Origin: Nakamurella flavida
GTDB lineage: Bacteria; Actinomycetota; Actinomycetes; Mycobacteriales; Nakamurellaceae
DNA: 64,000 bases
Assembly (NCBI RefSeq): GCF_030811475.1
Contig: NZ_JAUSQV010000001.1
Location: forward strand, 1,387,501 to 1,451,500
Reading direction: 5' to 3'
The position numbers and the translations under genes were made by a program. Positions 55,500 through 64,000 of this stretch are shown here, in pieces (positions within the stretch are counted from its first letter, which is position 1; each line of letters opens with the position of its first letter). The notes under the pieces were generated by a model. The model searched no databases, was not told the DNA's origin, and was given only the letters and a program-made list of their open reading frames with translations.

Positions 55500-56411
55500 T
55501 CAGTCCGCCCGACGGTCGGGCAGTGCGGCCCCGCCGGCCACCACCGCGGACCGGCTGGACAGGGCGGCCCGGGCCGCGAGTCCCACCCGCAGGGCGAGCC
55601 GGAGGGGGGCCTGCCACCACGCCGGATACCGCCCCGAGAGGTACCGGTAGGCCGATGCGTGGTGGGCGCGGGCCATCTCACCGCCGGCGCGGACGGTCGC
55701 GTGGCCACCGTGGTGCACCACCCGGGCCGAGGGGCAGTAGAGGTTGATCCAGCCCGCCTCGCCCAGCCGGCGACCGAGGTCGACGTCCTCGAAGTACATG
55801 AAGTACGCCGGGTCGAACCCGCGCACCTGCTCGAAGGCCGCCCGGCGGATCAGCAGGCAGGACCCGGACAACCATCCGGCCGGGCGCTGCGCGGGGGCGA
55901 GGGCGTCCTGCCGGTAGCGGCGCGTCCACGGGTTACCCGGCCACCACCACCCCGCCACCGCATGCCCGACCCCGTCGCCGATGGTCGGCAGCGAACGGGC
56001 CGACGGGTACACCACGCCGTCCTGGGTGGTGATCAACGGGCCGACCGCCCCGACCCGCGGATCGCCCTGGGCGGCGGCGATCATCTCGTCCAGGCTGCCC
56101 GGGCCGAGCACCACGTCGGGGTTGACCACGACCACCCACGGGGTCGACGGGTCGAGCGCCGCGACGCCGGCGTTCACCGCACGGCCGTAGCCGACGTTGC
56201 CGCCGGTCCGCACCAATCGGACCCCGGGCCGGGTCGCCGCGGCCTCGACACTGCCGTCGGTGGAACCGTTGTCGGCCAGGATCACCTCGACGCTGTGTCG
56301 CCCGGCGGCGGGCAGCGAGTCCAGCAGCGCGGTGAGGTGCTCCCCGGGCGAGTAGGTGACGACGACCATGCCGATCTCCGGCACCGCCGCTCCTGCGTCC
56401 GGCCCGGTCAC
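55500..56411 (-). CDS. wbbL: GT2 rhamnosyltransferase, WbbL-like
   Basis: Family 2 glycosyltransferase of 303 residues. IGMVVVTYSPGEHLTALLDS, VILADNGSTDGSVEAAATRP, GYGRAVNAGVAALD and VVVVNPDVVLGPGSLDEM form the nucleotide-sugar site. GWLSGSCLLIRRAAFEQVRG then FDPAYFMYFEDVDLGRRLGE is characteristic of WbbL-type enzymes, which add rhamnose to GlcNAc-PP-decaprenol in the arabinogalactan linker. Proximity to rmlA and the guanylyltransferase (as with wbbL1/Rv3265c) supports this. GTG 56411 overlaps the upstream glycosyltransferase stop by four bases. Confidence 0.85.
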   Translation of the reverse strand: MTGPDAGAAVPEIGMVVVTYSPGEHLTALLDSLPAAGRHSVEVILADNGSTDGSVEAAATRPGVRLVRTGGNVGYGRAVNAGVAALDPSTPWVVVVNPDVVLGPGSLDEMIAAAQGDPRVGAVGPLITTQDGVVYPSARSLPTIGDGVGHAVAGWWWPGNPWTRRYRQDALAPAQRPAGWLSGSCLLIRRAAFEQVRGFDPAYFMYFEDVDLGRRLGEAGWINLYCPSARVVHHGGHATVRAGGEMARAHHASAYRYLSGRYPAWWQAPLRLALRVGLAARAALSSRSAVVAGGAALPDRRAD

Positions 56412-57547
56412 CGCCCGGCCGCCCGACGGTAGGCGCGCACATGGGCCTGCGCACTGGCCGCCCAGGTGAAGGACGCGGCCCGCTCGATCGCCGCGGCGCC
56501 GAGCTCGGCCCGCCGCCGCGGGTCGTCCAGCAGTTCGGCCAGCGCGGCGGCGATGTCGCCCGCGCCGGTGCCGGTGTACGCCACGGCATCGCCGCCGACC
56601 TCGGGCAGGGACAGCCGGCGGGTGGTCAGCACCGCCGCACCGCAGGCCATCGCCTCGACGACCGGCAGCCCGAAACCCTCGCCCAGACTGGGGTAGGCAA
56701 CCACCTGCGCGCCGCCGAGCAGACCGGGCAGCAGCTCCACGGGCAGGTGCCCGGTGCGCAGCACGCGGACGCCGGGGGGTACCGCGGCCATCGCCGGAGC
56801 CACCCCCGGGTCCCACCCGATGGACCCGGCCAGCACGAGGACGGGCGCGTCGGCCCGGCCGGCGGTGGCCCGGGTGAACGCGCGGATCAACGCGGGCACG
56901 TTCTTCCGCGGCTCCAGGGTGCCCAGGAACGCCACCCACGGACTGTCGCCCAGGTCGAGGTACCGCGCGAGTCCGCGCACCTGCTCCGGTGTGGGCACCC
57001 GGAAACGTTCGTGGTCCACGCCGTGCAGGGCGACGACCATCGCCTCGCGACGGGCGCCGGCCAGCCGGACGAGCTCGTTCGCGGTGGCCTCGCTGGGCAC
57101 CACGCACACCGCGGCGCGGCGCAGCGAGACCCGGCTCCAGGCCCGGAAGAAGCGGCCCTTGACCCCCAGGTGCAGGTCACGGTCGGAGAAGAAGGTGGCG
57201 TCGTGCAGGGTCACCACCACCGGGACCGGCGAGGCCAGCGGCATCGTGTAGTGCGGGGAGTGCAGGACGTCCACGCCGAGCCGGCGGATCAACCGCGGCA
57301 GCGTGGTCTGCTCCCAGGCGAGCCGGGCGGGCCGGGCGTCGAGCTGCTCGGCGACCGGGACGACCCGGGAGGACGGGGCGAGTTCCCGGAGCACATCGGC
57401 GTCCCGGCGCTGGCAGACGATGGTGAGCGGCTGCCCCGCGGCGTCCAGAGCGGCGGCGAGCTGGTCGACGTACCGGCCCACCCCACCCCGCTCGGCGGGG
57501 ATGGCGGTCGCGTCGAGCAGGACCCGCGGCTCGGCGCGCACATCCAC
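56408..57547 (-). CDS. GT4-type glycosyltransferase (GT-B fold)
   Basis: Protein of 379 residues, GT-B fold. The N-terminal half has VLLDATAIPAERGGVGRYVD and VDVLHSPHYTMPL. The C-terminal nucleotide-sugar half has VAFLGTLEPRKNVPALIRAF and VAYPSLGEGFGLPVVEAMAC (E-x7-E motif). Likely adds mannose or a similar sugar to a lipid-linked acceptor. GTG 57547; TAGGCT at 57661-57656 may be a -10. Overlaps the WbbL-like gene, so the two act in one unit. Donor and acceptor cannot be read. Confidence 0.9.
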   Translation of the reverse strand: MDVRAEPRVLLDATAIPAERGGVGRYVDQLAAALDAAGQPLTIVCQRRDADVLRELAPSSRVVPVAEQLDARPARLAWEQTTLPRLIRRLGVDVLHSPHYTMPLASPVPVVVTLHDATFFSDRDLHLGVKGRFFRAWSRVSLRRAAVCVVPSEATANELVRLAGARREAMVVALHGVDHERFRVPTPEQVRGLARYLDLGDSPWVAFLGTLEPRKNVPALIRAFTRATAGRADAPVLVLAGSIGWDPGVAPAMAAVPPGVRVLRTGHLPVELLPGLLGGAQVVAYPSLGEGFGLPVVEAMACGAAVLTTRRLSLPEVGGDAVAYTGTGAGDIAAALAELLDDPRRRAELGAAAIERAASFTWAASAQAHVRAYRRAAGR

Positions 57548-57670
57548 CCCATCTCGCTGCTCGGGCCGGGAGACCGGCCGGCCGCGACTGCCGCGGCCCT
57601 GCGGATCCGGCGCGGGTGCGCCGGCCTGCCGGGAGACCCCGGCGATCCGGCGCTGAGCCTAACGGCCCGG

Positions 57671-57702
57671 GCCCCCGGGGACGGCGTGACGAGGCCGGGG
57701 GC
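57671..57702 (-). terminator. hairpin between two glycosyltransferase genes
   Basis: GCCCCCGG, a 16-base loop, CCGGGGGC, 14 bases after the stop at 57716. It probably ends the upstream unit. No U-tract is present. Confidence 0.4.
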
Positions 57703-57715
57703 GGCCGGGGTGCGC

Positions 57716-58819
57716 TCAGCCCAGGTGGACGGCCCAGAGCGCCTCCGCCGCGGCCGCCCAGGAGTAGCCGGCCGCCCGCTCGCGGCCCCGCGCGGCCATC
57801 GCCGCCTGCCGTTCGGGGTCGGCCAGCAGCGCCTCGATCGCGCCGGCGAGGGCGGCCGGATCCTCCCGCCGCACGATCACCGCCGCCCCGCCGGCCACCT
57901 CGACCAGGGCCGGGGCGTCGGAGCTGATCACCGGCACCCCCGCGGCGAACGCCTCCAGCACCGGCAGCCCGAAGCCCTCGCTGCGGGACGGCGCGACCAG
58001 GGCGGTCGCCCCGTCCAGCACCGCGGCCAGATCGGCGTCGTCGACCCGACCGAGGAGGTGCAGCGCCGCGGCGGGGACGCCGGCACGGGCCGCCTCGGCC
58101 CGCACGTCGACCCCGCCCCAGCCGGCCTGGCCGACCACCACGAGGGGGACGGCGGCACCCGCCGCCCCGGTGTCGAGCGCCCCGAGTGCGGCCAGCAGCA
58201 CGTCCAGCCCCTTGCGCGGCTCCCGGGTGGCCACGGTGAGCAGATAACCGCCGGCGGGCAGGGCGAGCCGACGACGCCGGTCGGCCGCGTCGGGCGGCAC
58301 GGGCAGCGCGCTCACCCCGTGCGGGATCACCACCAGCCGGTCCGCGGCCTGCGGGAAGATGCCGGCCAGGTCGTCGGCCACGGCCTCGGAGGGGACGACC
58401 AGGGCGCGGGCGTGCCGCACCGACCGGGCGATGATCTCCCGGTGCCAGCCCACCCCGCGCGGGGTGAGCGTCTCCGGGTGGGTCCACGGCACCGCGTCGT
58501 GCACCGTCACCACGAGCCCGGCCGACCGGGCCGGGGCCAGCGGGGTGCAGGCGTGCACCCGATCGCCCCGCACCCGCGGCGGCAGGCCGCGGCGCCACAG
58601 CTCGTGCAGCACGCGACGCCCCGCCGGCAGCCGGGCCGGGCCGGCCACCCCGGGCACCCGGGCCGGGGAGAGGTCGCGGTGCCAGGCCGTCACCGACCGC
58701 ACGGTCCAGCCGGCCGGCGGCGCGGCGGCCAGGGCGGCGGTGATCTGGGCGGTGTACCGGCCGGTGCCGCCGGGGACGGCGGCCAGCATCTGCTCGGTGA
58801 CGACGGTCAGGACGGGCAT
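57716..58819 (-). CDS. GT4-type glycosyltransferase
   Basis: Protein of 367 residues, GT-B fold. VLTVVTEQMLAAVPGGTGRY, VTVHDAVPWTHPETLTPRGV, LLTVATREPRKGLDVLLAAL and ALVAPSRSEGFGLPVLEAFA show the family pattern, with the E-x7-E pair. It resembles the protein at 56408-57547 and the one at 61516-62640, so the three are probably paralogues acting on related intermediates. ATG 58819. The donor is unknown. Confidence 0.9.
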   Translation of the reverse strand: MPVLTVVTEQMLAAVPGGTGRYTAQITAALAAAPPAGWTVRSVTAWHRDLSPARVPGVAGPARLPAGRRVLHELWRRGLPPRVRGDRVHACTPLAPARSAGLVVTVHDAVPWTHPETLTPRGVGWHREIIARSVRHARALVVPSEAVADDLAGIFPQAADRLVVIPHGVSALPVPPDAADRRRRLALPAGGYLLTVATREPRKGLDVLLAALGALDTGAAGAAVPLVVVGQAGWGGVDVRAEAARAGVPAAALHLLGRVDDADLAAVLDGATALVAPSRSEGFGLPVLEAFAAGVPVISSDAPALVEVAGGAAVIVRREDPAALAGAIEALLADPERQAAMAARGRERAAGYSWAAAAEALWAVHLG

Positions 58820-59013
58820 CCCCGCAGCAGACCACACGTCCGGTCGGCCCCGACCCGGCGGCCCGCTCCACCCGGCCGGCAGCCGGCCGCCGGGACCGTC
58901 CCGTGCCTGGTGGGCGACCCCGCCGGGCCGTCCGAGCCGGCCACCGGGGTTCAGGCCGCGCTCACGCTCCCTCGCCTACGATCTGCCGGACGCCCGCCCA
59001 CGAGAGGATCACG

Positions 59014-60327
59014 ATGCTCGACATCACCCTGCTGACAGGACCCCTGCCCTGGGTGCTGCTCGCTCTCGGGGCGGCCGGGCTCGTCTTCCTGTTCGCCCGG
59101 CGCCTGCGCTGGTGGCGCACCCGGATGGTGCCGATCGTCGTCGTCGGGGTCCTGGCCCTCGCGGCGTTCCTGGACTGGGTGATCGACGATGCCCTGCACC
59201 TGTTTCCGGAGCCGGTGCCGTTCATCGTCCCGGCGTACATCTCGGTGATCGTGGGCGCGCTGGCCCTGCTGATCGGCTGGCAGTTCGGCCGACCGCGCTG
59301 GTGGCAGCGGGTGCTCGCGCTGCTCTCGGCCCTGGTCGTCATCGCCGCCTCGGCGAACCTGATCAACCAGCACTTCCAGTACTACCCGACGCTGGGGGCG
59401 CTGTTCGAGGTCTCCGACAGCCCGGAGATCACCCTGCCGGTCATCACCACGACGTCCTCCTCGGCCACGACCGCGACGACGGCGCCCGCCGCCGGGCCGC
59501 TGATCGACAGCTTCACCCCGCCCGCCGACATGCCCAAGGAGGGCTCGATCTCGGCGGTCACGATCCCGGCCACCACGTCCGGCTGGACCGCCACCGACGG
59601 CTGGGTGTACCTGCCGCCCGCGTACCTGGTCGCGAACCGGCCCGCCCTGCCCGTGCTGGTGCTGGCCCCGGGGCAGCCAGGCGGCTCCAAGGACTTCATC
59701 ATCGCCGGCCAGCTGCCGACGCTGATGGACCAGTACGCCCAGACGCACAAGGGACTGGCGCCCATCGTGGTGATGCCGAACTCCACCGGGGACCCGTCGA
59801 TCAACCCGATCTGCGCGAACACCTCCCTGGGCAATCTGGACACCTACCTGTCGGTGGACGTCCCCGCCTGGATCGACGCCAATCTCGCCGTGGACAGGGA
59901 CCGCAAGCACTGGGCCTTCGGTGGCTTCTCGTACGGCGGCACCTGCGCCATCCAGATGGCCACCAACCACCCGGACCTCTTCCCCACCTTCCTGGACATC
60001 TCCGGGCAGGTGGAGCCGACGATCGGCACCCGGGACCAGACGGTGGACCAGCTCTTCGGCGGCAACACGGCCGCGTTCACCGCGATCAACCCGATCGACC
60101 TGCTCAAGGCCAAGCAGTACCCGAACTCGGCCGGCCAGTTCTACGTCGGCGCGAACGACTCCACGTACGGGCCGGGTCAGCAGACGATGTTCCAGGCGGC
60201 GAAGGCGGCCGGGATGCAGGTCACCATCGAGGTGCTGCCGGGATACGGGCACGACTGGGGCGTACCCGTCGCGGCGATCCCCAAGGCCATGCCGTTCCTG
60301 GCCACCCGGATGGGGATCACCGGCTGA
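59014..60327 (+). CDS. membrane-anchored alpha/beta-hydrolase esterase (esterase D/antigen-85-like family)
   Basis: Protein of 437 residues. Residues 1-120 hold four hydrophobic helices (for example LPWVLLALGAAGLVFLFA, MVPIVVVGVLALAAFLDWVI, FIVPAYISVIVGALALLIGW, VLALLSALVVIAASANLI). A Thr/Ser-rich linker (near residue 150) leads to an extracytoplasmic alpha/beta hydrolase: LPVLVLAPGQPGGSKDFIIA, the nucleophile elbow FGGFSYGGTCA, and LPGYGHDWGVP with the likely catalytic histidine. ATG 59014 has GAGAGGA upstream. Lying among wall-polymer genes, it may transfer or remove acyl groups on surface glycans. Divergent from the gene at 57716. Confidence 0.82.
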   Translation: MLDITLLTGPLPWVLLALGAAGLVFLFARRLRWWRTRMVPIVVVGVLALAAFLDWVIDDALHLFPEPVPFIVPAYISVIVGALALLIGWQFGRPRWWQRVLALLSALVVIAASANLINQHFQYYPTLGALFEVSDSPEITLPVITTTSSSATTATTAPAAGPLIDSFTPPADMPKEGSISAVTIPATTSGWTATDGWVYLPPAYLVANRPALPVLVLAPGQPGGSKDFIIAGQLPTLMDQYAQTHKGLAPIVVMPNSTGDPSINPICANTSLGNLDTYLSVDVPAWIDANLAVDRDRKHWAFGGFSYGGTCAIQMATNHPDLFPTFLDISGQVEPTIGTRDQTVDQLFGGNTAAFTAINPIDLLKAKQYPNSAGQFYVGANDSTYGPGQQTMFQAAKAAGMQVTIEVLPGYGHDWGVPVAAIPKAMPFLATRMGITG

Positions 60328-60422
60328 TCCGTCGACCAGGAGCACCACCACCGGGTGTCGACCGGCGGTCACCGCCCGGCGCGGCACCCGGCCGGTGAGC
60401 GCCGGTGGGACATCATGCTGGG

Positions 60423-61433
60423 GTGCAATCCTCCTGGCCCGACGGCCCCCCGCTCGCCGAGGACGACACCCGGGGCGACCTGGTCACCGTGGTCGTGGTG
60501 ACCTACCGGGGTCTGCATCTGCTGCCCGACTGCCTGGACTCGCTGGACCGGCAGACCGTCCCGCACCAGCTGCTGGTGGTGGACAACGCCTCCACGGACG
60601 GAAGCGCCGCGCTGCTGCGGCGGCGCCTGCGGCCCGACCAGGTGCTCACCCTGGCCACGAACACCGGGTTCGCCGGCGGGGTGGCGGCCGCGCTGCCCGC
60701 GGTGCACACCCGGTACGTCGCCCTGCTGAACGACGATGCCGCCGCCGACCCGGACTGGCTCGAGCTGCTGCTCGCCGCCGCCCGGGACGATCCGTCCGCC
60801 GCGGCCTGGACGTCGCTGATGGAGTCCGCCTCCGAACCGGGCTCGGTGAACAACCTCGGCGCCGGCGTGGACGGACGCTGGTACGGGGTGGACGTGGACG
60901 CCGGTCGGGACGTGTCCACCCTGGGGTCCGAGGTGCGGGACGTCTTCGGCTTCTGCGGCGGAGCGGCCCTGCTCCGGACGGCGGCGGTGCGGGCGGTGGG
61001 CGGATTCCCCGCCGGTTTCTTCCTCTACTACGAGGACCTGGACACCTCCTGGCGGCTGCGGCTGGCCGGGTGGTCGATCCGGGCGGTGCCCCGTTCCCGC
61101 GTCGTCCACCGGCACGGTGCCACCTCCGATCCGACCTCCGTGCTCTTCCACCTGCACAACGAACGCAACCGGCTGTGGACCCTGGCCCGCAACGCCCCCG
61201 GCCGGATCTTCCTCGCCGCCCTGCTGCGCTTCGGGCTCACCACGGCGTCGCTGGCCGCCCGCCGGGTACTGCGCCGCCCGGTGCCCCCGGCCGCCAACTT
61301 CCGGGTCGGACTGCGCTTGCGGGTGCTGGCGCAGGTACTGCGGTCGTCGCCGGCGCTCCTGCCGGCACCCGGACGCGCCCCCGCCTCGACCCGTCGGCGG
61401 ATCGCCCGCGAGGCCCGCTCCGCGCGCTCCTGA
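60423..61433 (+). CDS. GT2 family glycosyltransferase
   Basis: Protein of 336 residues. LVTVVVVTYRGLHLLPDCLD, LLVVDNASTDGSAALLRRRL, NTGFAGGVAAALPAVHTRYV and ALLNDDAAADPDWLELLLAA are the GT-A donor-site blocks. GFCGGAALLRTAAVRAVGGF then PAGFFLYYEDLDTSWRLRLA matches rhamnosyltransferase-like GT2 enzymes, as in the gene at 55500. GTG 60423 has CATCAT six bases upstream; another GTG at 60405 is possible. Tandem with the esterase gene. Confidence 0.9.
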   Translation: MQSSWPDGPPLAEDDTRGDLVTVVVVTYRGLHLLPDCLDSLDRQTVPHQLLVVDNASTDGSAALLRRRLRPDQVLTLATNTGFAGGVAAALPAVHTRYVALLNDDAAADPDWLELLLAAARDDPSAAAWTSLMESASEPGSVNNLGAGVDGRWYGVDVDAGRDVSTLGSEVRDVFGFCGGAALLRTAAVRAVGGFPAGFFLYYEDLDTSWRLRLAGWSIRAVPRSRVVHRHGATSDPTSVLFHLHNERNRLWTLARNAPGRIFLAALLRFGLTTASLAARRVLRRPVPPAANFRVGLRLRVLAQVLRSSPALLPAPGRAPASTRRRIAREARSARS

Positions 61434-61459
61434 CCGGGCCGCCCCGCCGACCCCCGTCC

Positions 61460-61495
61460 CGCCGTCCCGGTACCAACCTCCCGGGAACGACGGCG
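61460..61495. terminator. hairpin between convergent glycosyltransferase genes
   Basis: Outer arms CGCCGTC / GACGGCG and an inner CCGG/CCGG, centred in the 82-base gap between convergent stops. It may work in both directions. Confidence 0.45.
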
Positions 61496-61515
61496 GACAC
61501 CGGCCGGTGGGTCGG

Positions 61516-62640
61516 TCAGCCCGCCGCCCGCCGGTAGGCCTCCGCCGTGGTCCGGGCGCACCGCTGCCAGGTGAACGCCGCGGCGAACGCCCGTCGGGCC
61601 CGGGCGGCGGCGGACGTCGGGTCGGCCGCGGGCAGGGCGGCCAGCACCGCCGCCAGCTCCGCCGCATCACCGACCGGGAAGCTCGCGGCGTGTCCCCCGG
61701 TCACCTCGAGCAGGGTGGGGATGTCGCTGATCACGACGGCGGTACCGGTGGCCAGCGCCTCCAGGGCGGGCAGCCCGAATCCCTCGTCCCGGGAGGGCAG
61801 GACCAGCGCCCGCGCTCCGGCCACCACCACCGGCAGGTCGTCCTGGGCGAGGTAGCCGAACACCACGACGCCGGGCTGCGGGGCCTGGCCGGCGCCCCAG
61901 CCGGCCGGTCCGACCAGGACCAGATCCGGTGCGGCCGAACCGATCTCGGCCCGGAGCAGGGCATGGGCGGCGAGCAGGGTGGCCAGGTCCTTGCGGGGTT
62001 CCCGGGTCCCGACGAAGAGCAGGTAGTCCTCGGGCAGGCCGAGGCGTCGGCGGGCGGCGGCGTCCGGCGGACGGGCCCGTGACCAGGCCGGGGTGACCCC
62101 GAGCGGGGTGACCACGATGTCCTTCACCAAGGGCCGGTAGGCCTCCAGCACCTGATCGGCGACGACCTGGCTGGGCGTGCAGACCACGGCCGCCCGGGCC
62201 AGGCTGCGGGGCACCAGATCGACCAGTGCCCTGCTCCCGGCGTCCACGGTGTCGGGCATCCGCAGGTAGGCGAGGTCGTGGACGGTGACCACGCCGGCCG
62301 CCCGACCGGTCGGCGGCAGCACGAAGTTGGTGGCGTGGAACACCCGGGCCACCGGGGCGAACCGCCGGACGGCGGGATGCTCCGCCCGGCTCCAGGCCGC
62401 CCGCAGCAGCCGCGCCGGCACCGGCAGGGCGCGGCTGCGCACCCCGGCGGGAACGGCAGCGGCGAGGGCGCCCGCGCCCCGGGCGGTGAAGGCGGTGACC
62501 GCCGGACGGATGTCGGGCTCGTCGACCAGCGCGACCAGCAGGTGCTCGGTGTAGCGGCCGATCCCCGTCCGCACCCCCAGCAGCGGGGTGCCGTCCAGCC
62601 AGACGGCCAGCTCGTCGTGCGCGCCGGCCGCCCGGCTCAT
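61516..62640 (-). CDS. GT4-type glycosyltransferase
   Basis: Protein of 374 residues, GT-B fold. LAVWLDGTPLLGVRTGIGRY, RVFHATNFVLPPTGRAAGVV then TVHDLAYLRMPDTV, LLFVGTREPRKDLATLLAAH and ALVLPSRDEGFGLPALEALA show the family. It is closest in layout to the proteins at 56408 and 57716. ATG 62640 overlaps the upstream glycosyltransferase stop by four bases (ATGA), so they are coupled. Confidence 0.91.
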   Translation of the reverse strand: MSRAAGAHDELAVWLDGTPLLGVRTGIGRYTEHLLVALVDEPDIRPAVTAFTARGAGALAAAVPAGVRSRALPVPARLLRAAWSRAEHPAVRRFAPVARVFHATNFVLPPTGRAAGVVTVHDLAYLRMPDTVDAGSRALVDLVPRSLARAAVVCTPSQVVADQVLEAYRPLVKDIVVTPLGVTPAWSRARPPDAAARRRLGLPEDYLLFVGTREPRKDLATLLAAHALLRAEIGSAAPDLVLVGPAGWGAGQAPQPGVVVFGYLAQDDLPVVVAGARALVLPSRDEGFGLPALEALATGTAVVISDIPTLLEVTGGHAASFPVGDAAELAAVLAALPAADPTSAAARARRAFAAAFTWQRCARTTAEAYRRAAG

Positions 62641-64000
62641 CTGCTCGCCCGTCGGCGCCGCTCCCCCGCCATCCGCTGCACCCGACCGCGGGCCATCTCG
62701 ACCAGGCGGGTCACCCCGCCCTCGGCCAGATGCCGCCGGGCCGTCTGCACGTCGCCGCGCACCCGTTCCCGCAGGACGCGCCGGGCACTGGCCTGGCGGA
62801 CCGGCACCAGGCTCTCCCGGGCGACCCGGTCGGGCGCGGTACGGGCGGTGCGGCAGAACTCCAGCAGCGGCGCGAGGGTCCGATCCCAGGTGAAGTCCTG
62901 CGCCACGCGGCGGACGTTCTCCCGGGCCGCGTCGGCCATCTGCGTGTCGTAGAGCATCGACTCCAGGGCGACGGCCAGCGCGAGGGGATCGCTCTCCGCG
63001 ACCGCGACACCCAGCCCCTCGGCACTGACCAGATCACCGAAACCGTCACCGCGGGTGGTGACGATCGGCAGGTTCGCCCACAGGTAGTCCAGGATCCGGG
63101 TGCGGAAGGAGAAGGTCGTCTCGATGTGCTCGAAGTGCGTGCTCACCCCGACGTCGGCGTCCATCAGGTAGTTCTGCCGGTCGTGGTAGGGCACCCATTC
63201 CTCGTTGAAGAAGACGTGCACCCCCGTCAGGCCCAGACTCGCGGACAGCTCCCGTGCCCGGACGGCCATCTGCATCTGCGGCACGGCCGGGTTCGGGTGC
63301 TGCATGCCCAGGAAGAACAGTCGGACGTCCGGGTGGTCCTGGGCGAGCAGGGCCACGGCGGAGATCAGGCTCAGCGGGTCGAACCAGTTGTAGATCCCGC
63401 CGCCCCAGATGACGACCTTGTCCTGCGCGCCGATACCGGGGACGACACCGCGCAGGGCGGGGGCCGTGCGACGCGGCTGCAGGGCGGGCAGTCCGAACGG
63501 CACCACGGCCAGCAGCCGGTTCAGGCTGGTGTCCGAGGCGTAGTTCAACGGGTTGACCCGGCCGAGACCGGCCAGCTGGCCGAGCCAGAAGTGCCGCTGC
63601 CGCTCGCTGGCGCACAGGAAGAAGTCGCCGCGCAGGATCTGTTCGTTCAGCACCTCGGTGGCCGACTCGACCTCGTGCGTCCAGTTGCTGGGGCCCAGCT
63701 CCCGGGCCTGCTCCAGCTGCTCGAGGTGCATGGGGTCGTACAGGTCGACCACGACGACCTTCTCGGTGTTGCGGATCGCCGGGTAGAGGGCCATCGCGTG
63801 GCCCTGGAAGATGATGATGTCCGTCCAGTCGACGTGGACGTCGACGGCGTGGGCGTCACGCGGGGAGACGGCGATGACGTCGAAGTCCCGGGGCGAGACC
63901 GAGGCACTGGCCAGCGTCAGCAGGCGCACCTCGTGCTCCCGGCTGAGGAACTCGGCCATGTTCCAGGACCGGATGGCCGGTCCGGCCATCGCCTTGGCGA
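62637..64000 (-). CDS. glycosyltransferase, GT4-like, 5' end outside the window
   Basis: At least 454 residues are visible and the frame is open to the window edge. The sequence AMAGPAIRSWNMAEFLSREH matches the glycine-rich donor loop normally found 10-20 residues after the start, so the true start lies just beyond 64000; the ATG at 63989 is internal. The rest includes WTDIIIFQGHAMALYPAIRN, VVIWGGGIYNWFDPLSLISA and VGVSTHFEHIETTFSFRTRI then LDYLWANLPIVTTRGDGFGD, a GT-B C-domain. Such enzymes occur in O-antigen and wall-glycan clusters. Acceptor unknown. Confidence 0.88.
   Translation of the reverse strand, partial: AKAMAGPAIRSWNMAEFLSREHEVRLLTLASASVSPRDFDVIAVSPRDAHAVDVHVDWTDIIIFQGHAMALYPAIRNTEKVVVVDLYDPMHLEQLEQARELGPSNWTHEVESATEVLNEQILRGDFFLCASERQRHFWLGQLAGLGRVNPLNYASDTSLNRLLAVVPFGLPALQPRRTAPALRGVVPGIGAQDKVVIWGGGIYNWFDPLSLISAVALLAQDHPDVRLFFLGMQHPNPAVPQMQMAVRARELSASLGLTGVHVFFNEEWVPYHDRQNYLMDADVGVSTHFEHIETTFSFRTRILDYLWANLPIVTTRGDGFGDLVSAEGLGVAVAESDPLALAVALESMLYDTQMADAARENVRRVAQDFTWDRTLAPLLEFCRTARTAPDRVARESLVPVRQASARRVLRERVRGDVQTARRHLAEGGVTRLVEMARGRVQRMAGERRRRASR

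Overview
The window is chromosomal DNA from a very GC-rich actinobacterium. Supporting evidence is the strong G/C bias at third codon positions, the mIHF-gmk-rpoZ-coaBC-metK-priA order, a WhiB2-type regulator, coenzyme F420 genes, and DUF3499/DUF5998/DUF1844 proteins. It most resembles a free-living Nakamurella/Frankineae-like genome, but the genus is an inference. No plasmid, phage, CRISPR, tRNA or rRNA features were seen. Apart from one insertion sequence, the region looks like vertically inherited core genome.

Layout. Positions 1-1489: 5' part of tyrS and an alkyl-purine DNA glycosylase. Positions 1527-10481: a complete arginine operon on the minus strand, argC-J-B-D-F-R-G-H, with stop/start overlaps at most of the first junctions and an ARG-box-like palindrome in front of argC. 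Positions 10565-15834: acetolactate decarboxylase, a sugar/polyol-type trio (isomerase/epimerase, Gfo/Idh/MocA dehydrogenase, SDR) and a FUSC-type membrane protein. Positions 16111-23359: a 50-residue protein, DUF5998, pheST, an orphan PemK-like protein, a HIT protein and a dicarboxylate/amino-acid symporter. Positions 23649-26976: infC-rpmI-rplT with a long structured leader, a TrmH-type rRNA methylase and DUF1844. Positions 26988-33428: fmt-rsmB-rpe-ribE-ribBA-ribH-PH protein (no ribD). Positions 33741-41052: an acetyltransferase, then mihF-gmk-rpoZ-coaBC-metK-priA. Positions 41439-49072: amino-acid permease, manA, SIS protein, Trm112, two DUF3499 genes, an intact IS481-family element, a metallopeptidase-family protein, YccF and whiB2. 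Positions 49379-53170: site-2 protease, cofD, fbiB and a NUDIX hydrolase. Positions 53288-64000: sugar-nucleotide synthesis (mannose-1-P guanylyltransferase, rmlA), a WbbL-like rhamnosyltransferase, five further glycosyltransferases and a membrane-anchored esterase. This last region looks like a cell-wall or surface-polysaccharide locus that continues past the window.

Points worth a second look. Two translation-initiation genes appear to use non-standard start codons: infC starts at ATC and fmt at CTG. A set of transcription units share a -10 element placed 6-7 bases before the start codon, which indicates leaderless mRNAs. The IS481-type element has a 6-bp CCTAGA target duplication, and that duplication supplies the stop codon of its own transposase. 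The infC leader carries several hairpins, one resembling an attenuator. I did not find an evidently new multi-gene defence or mobile system here.
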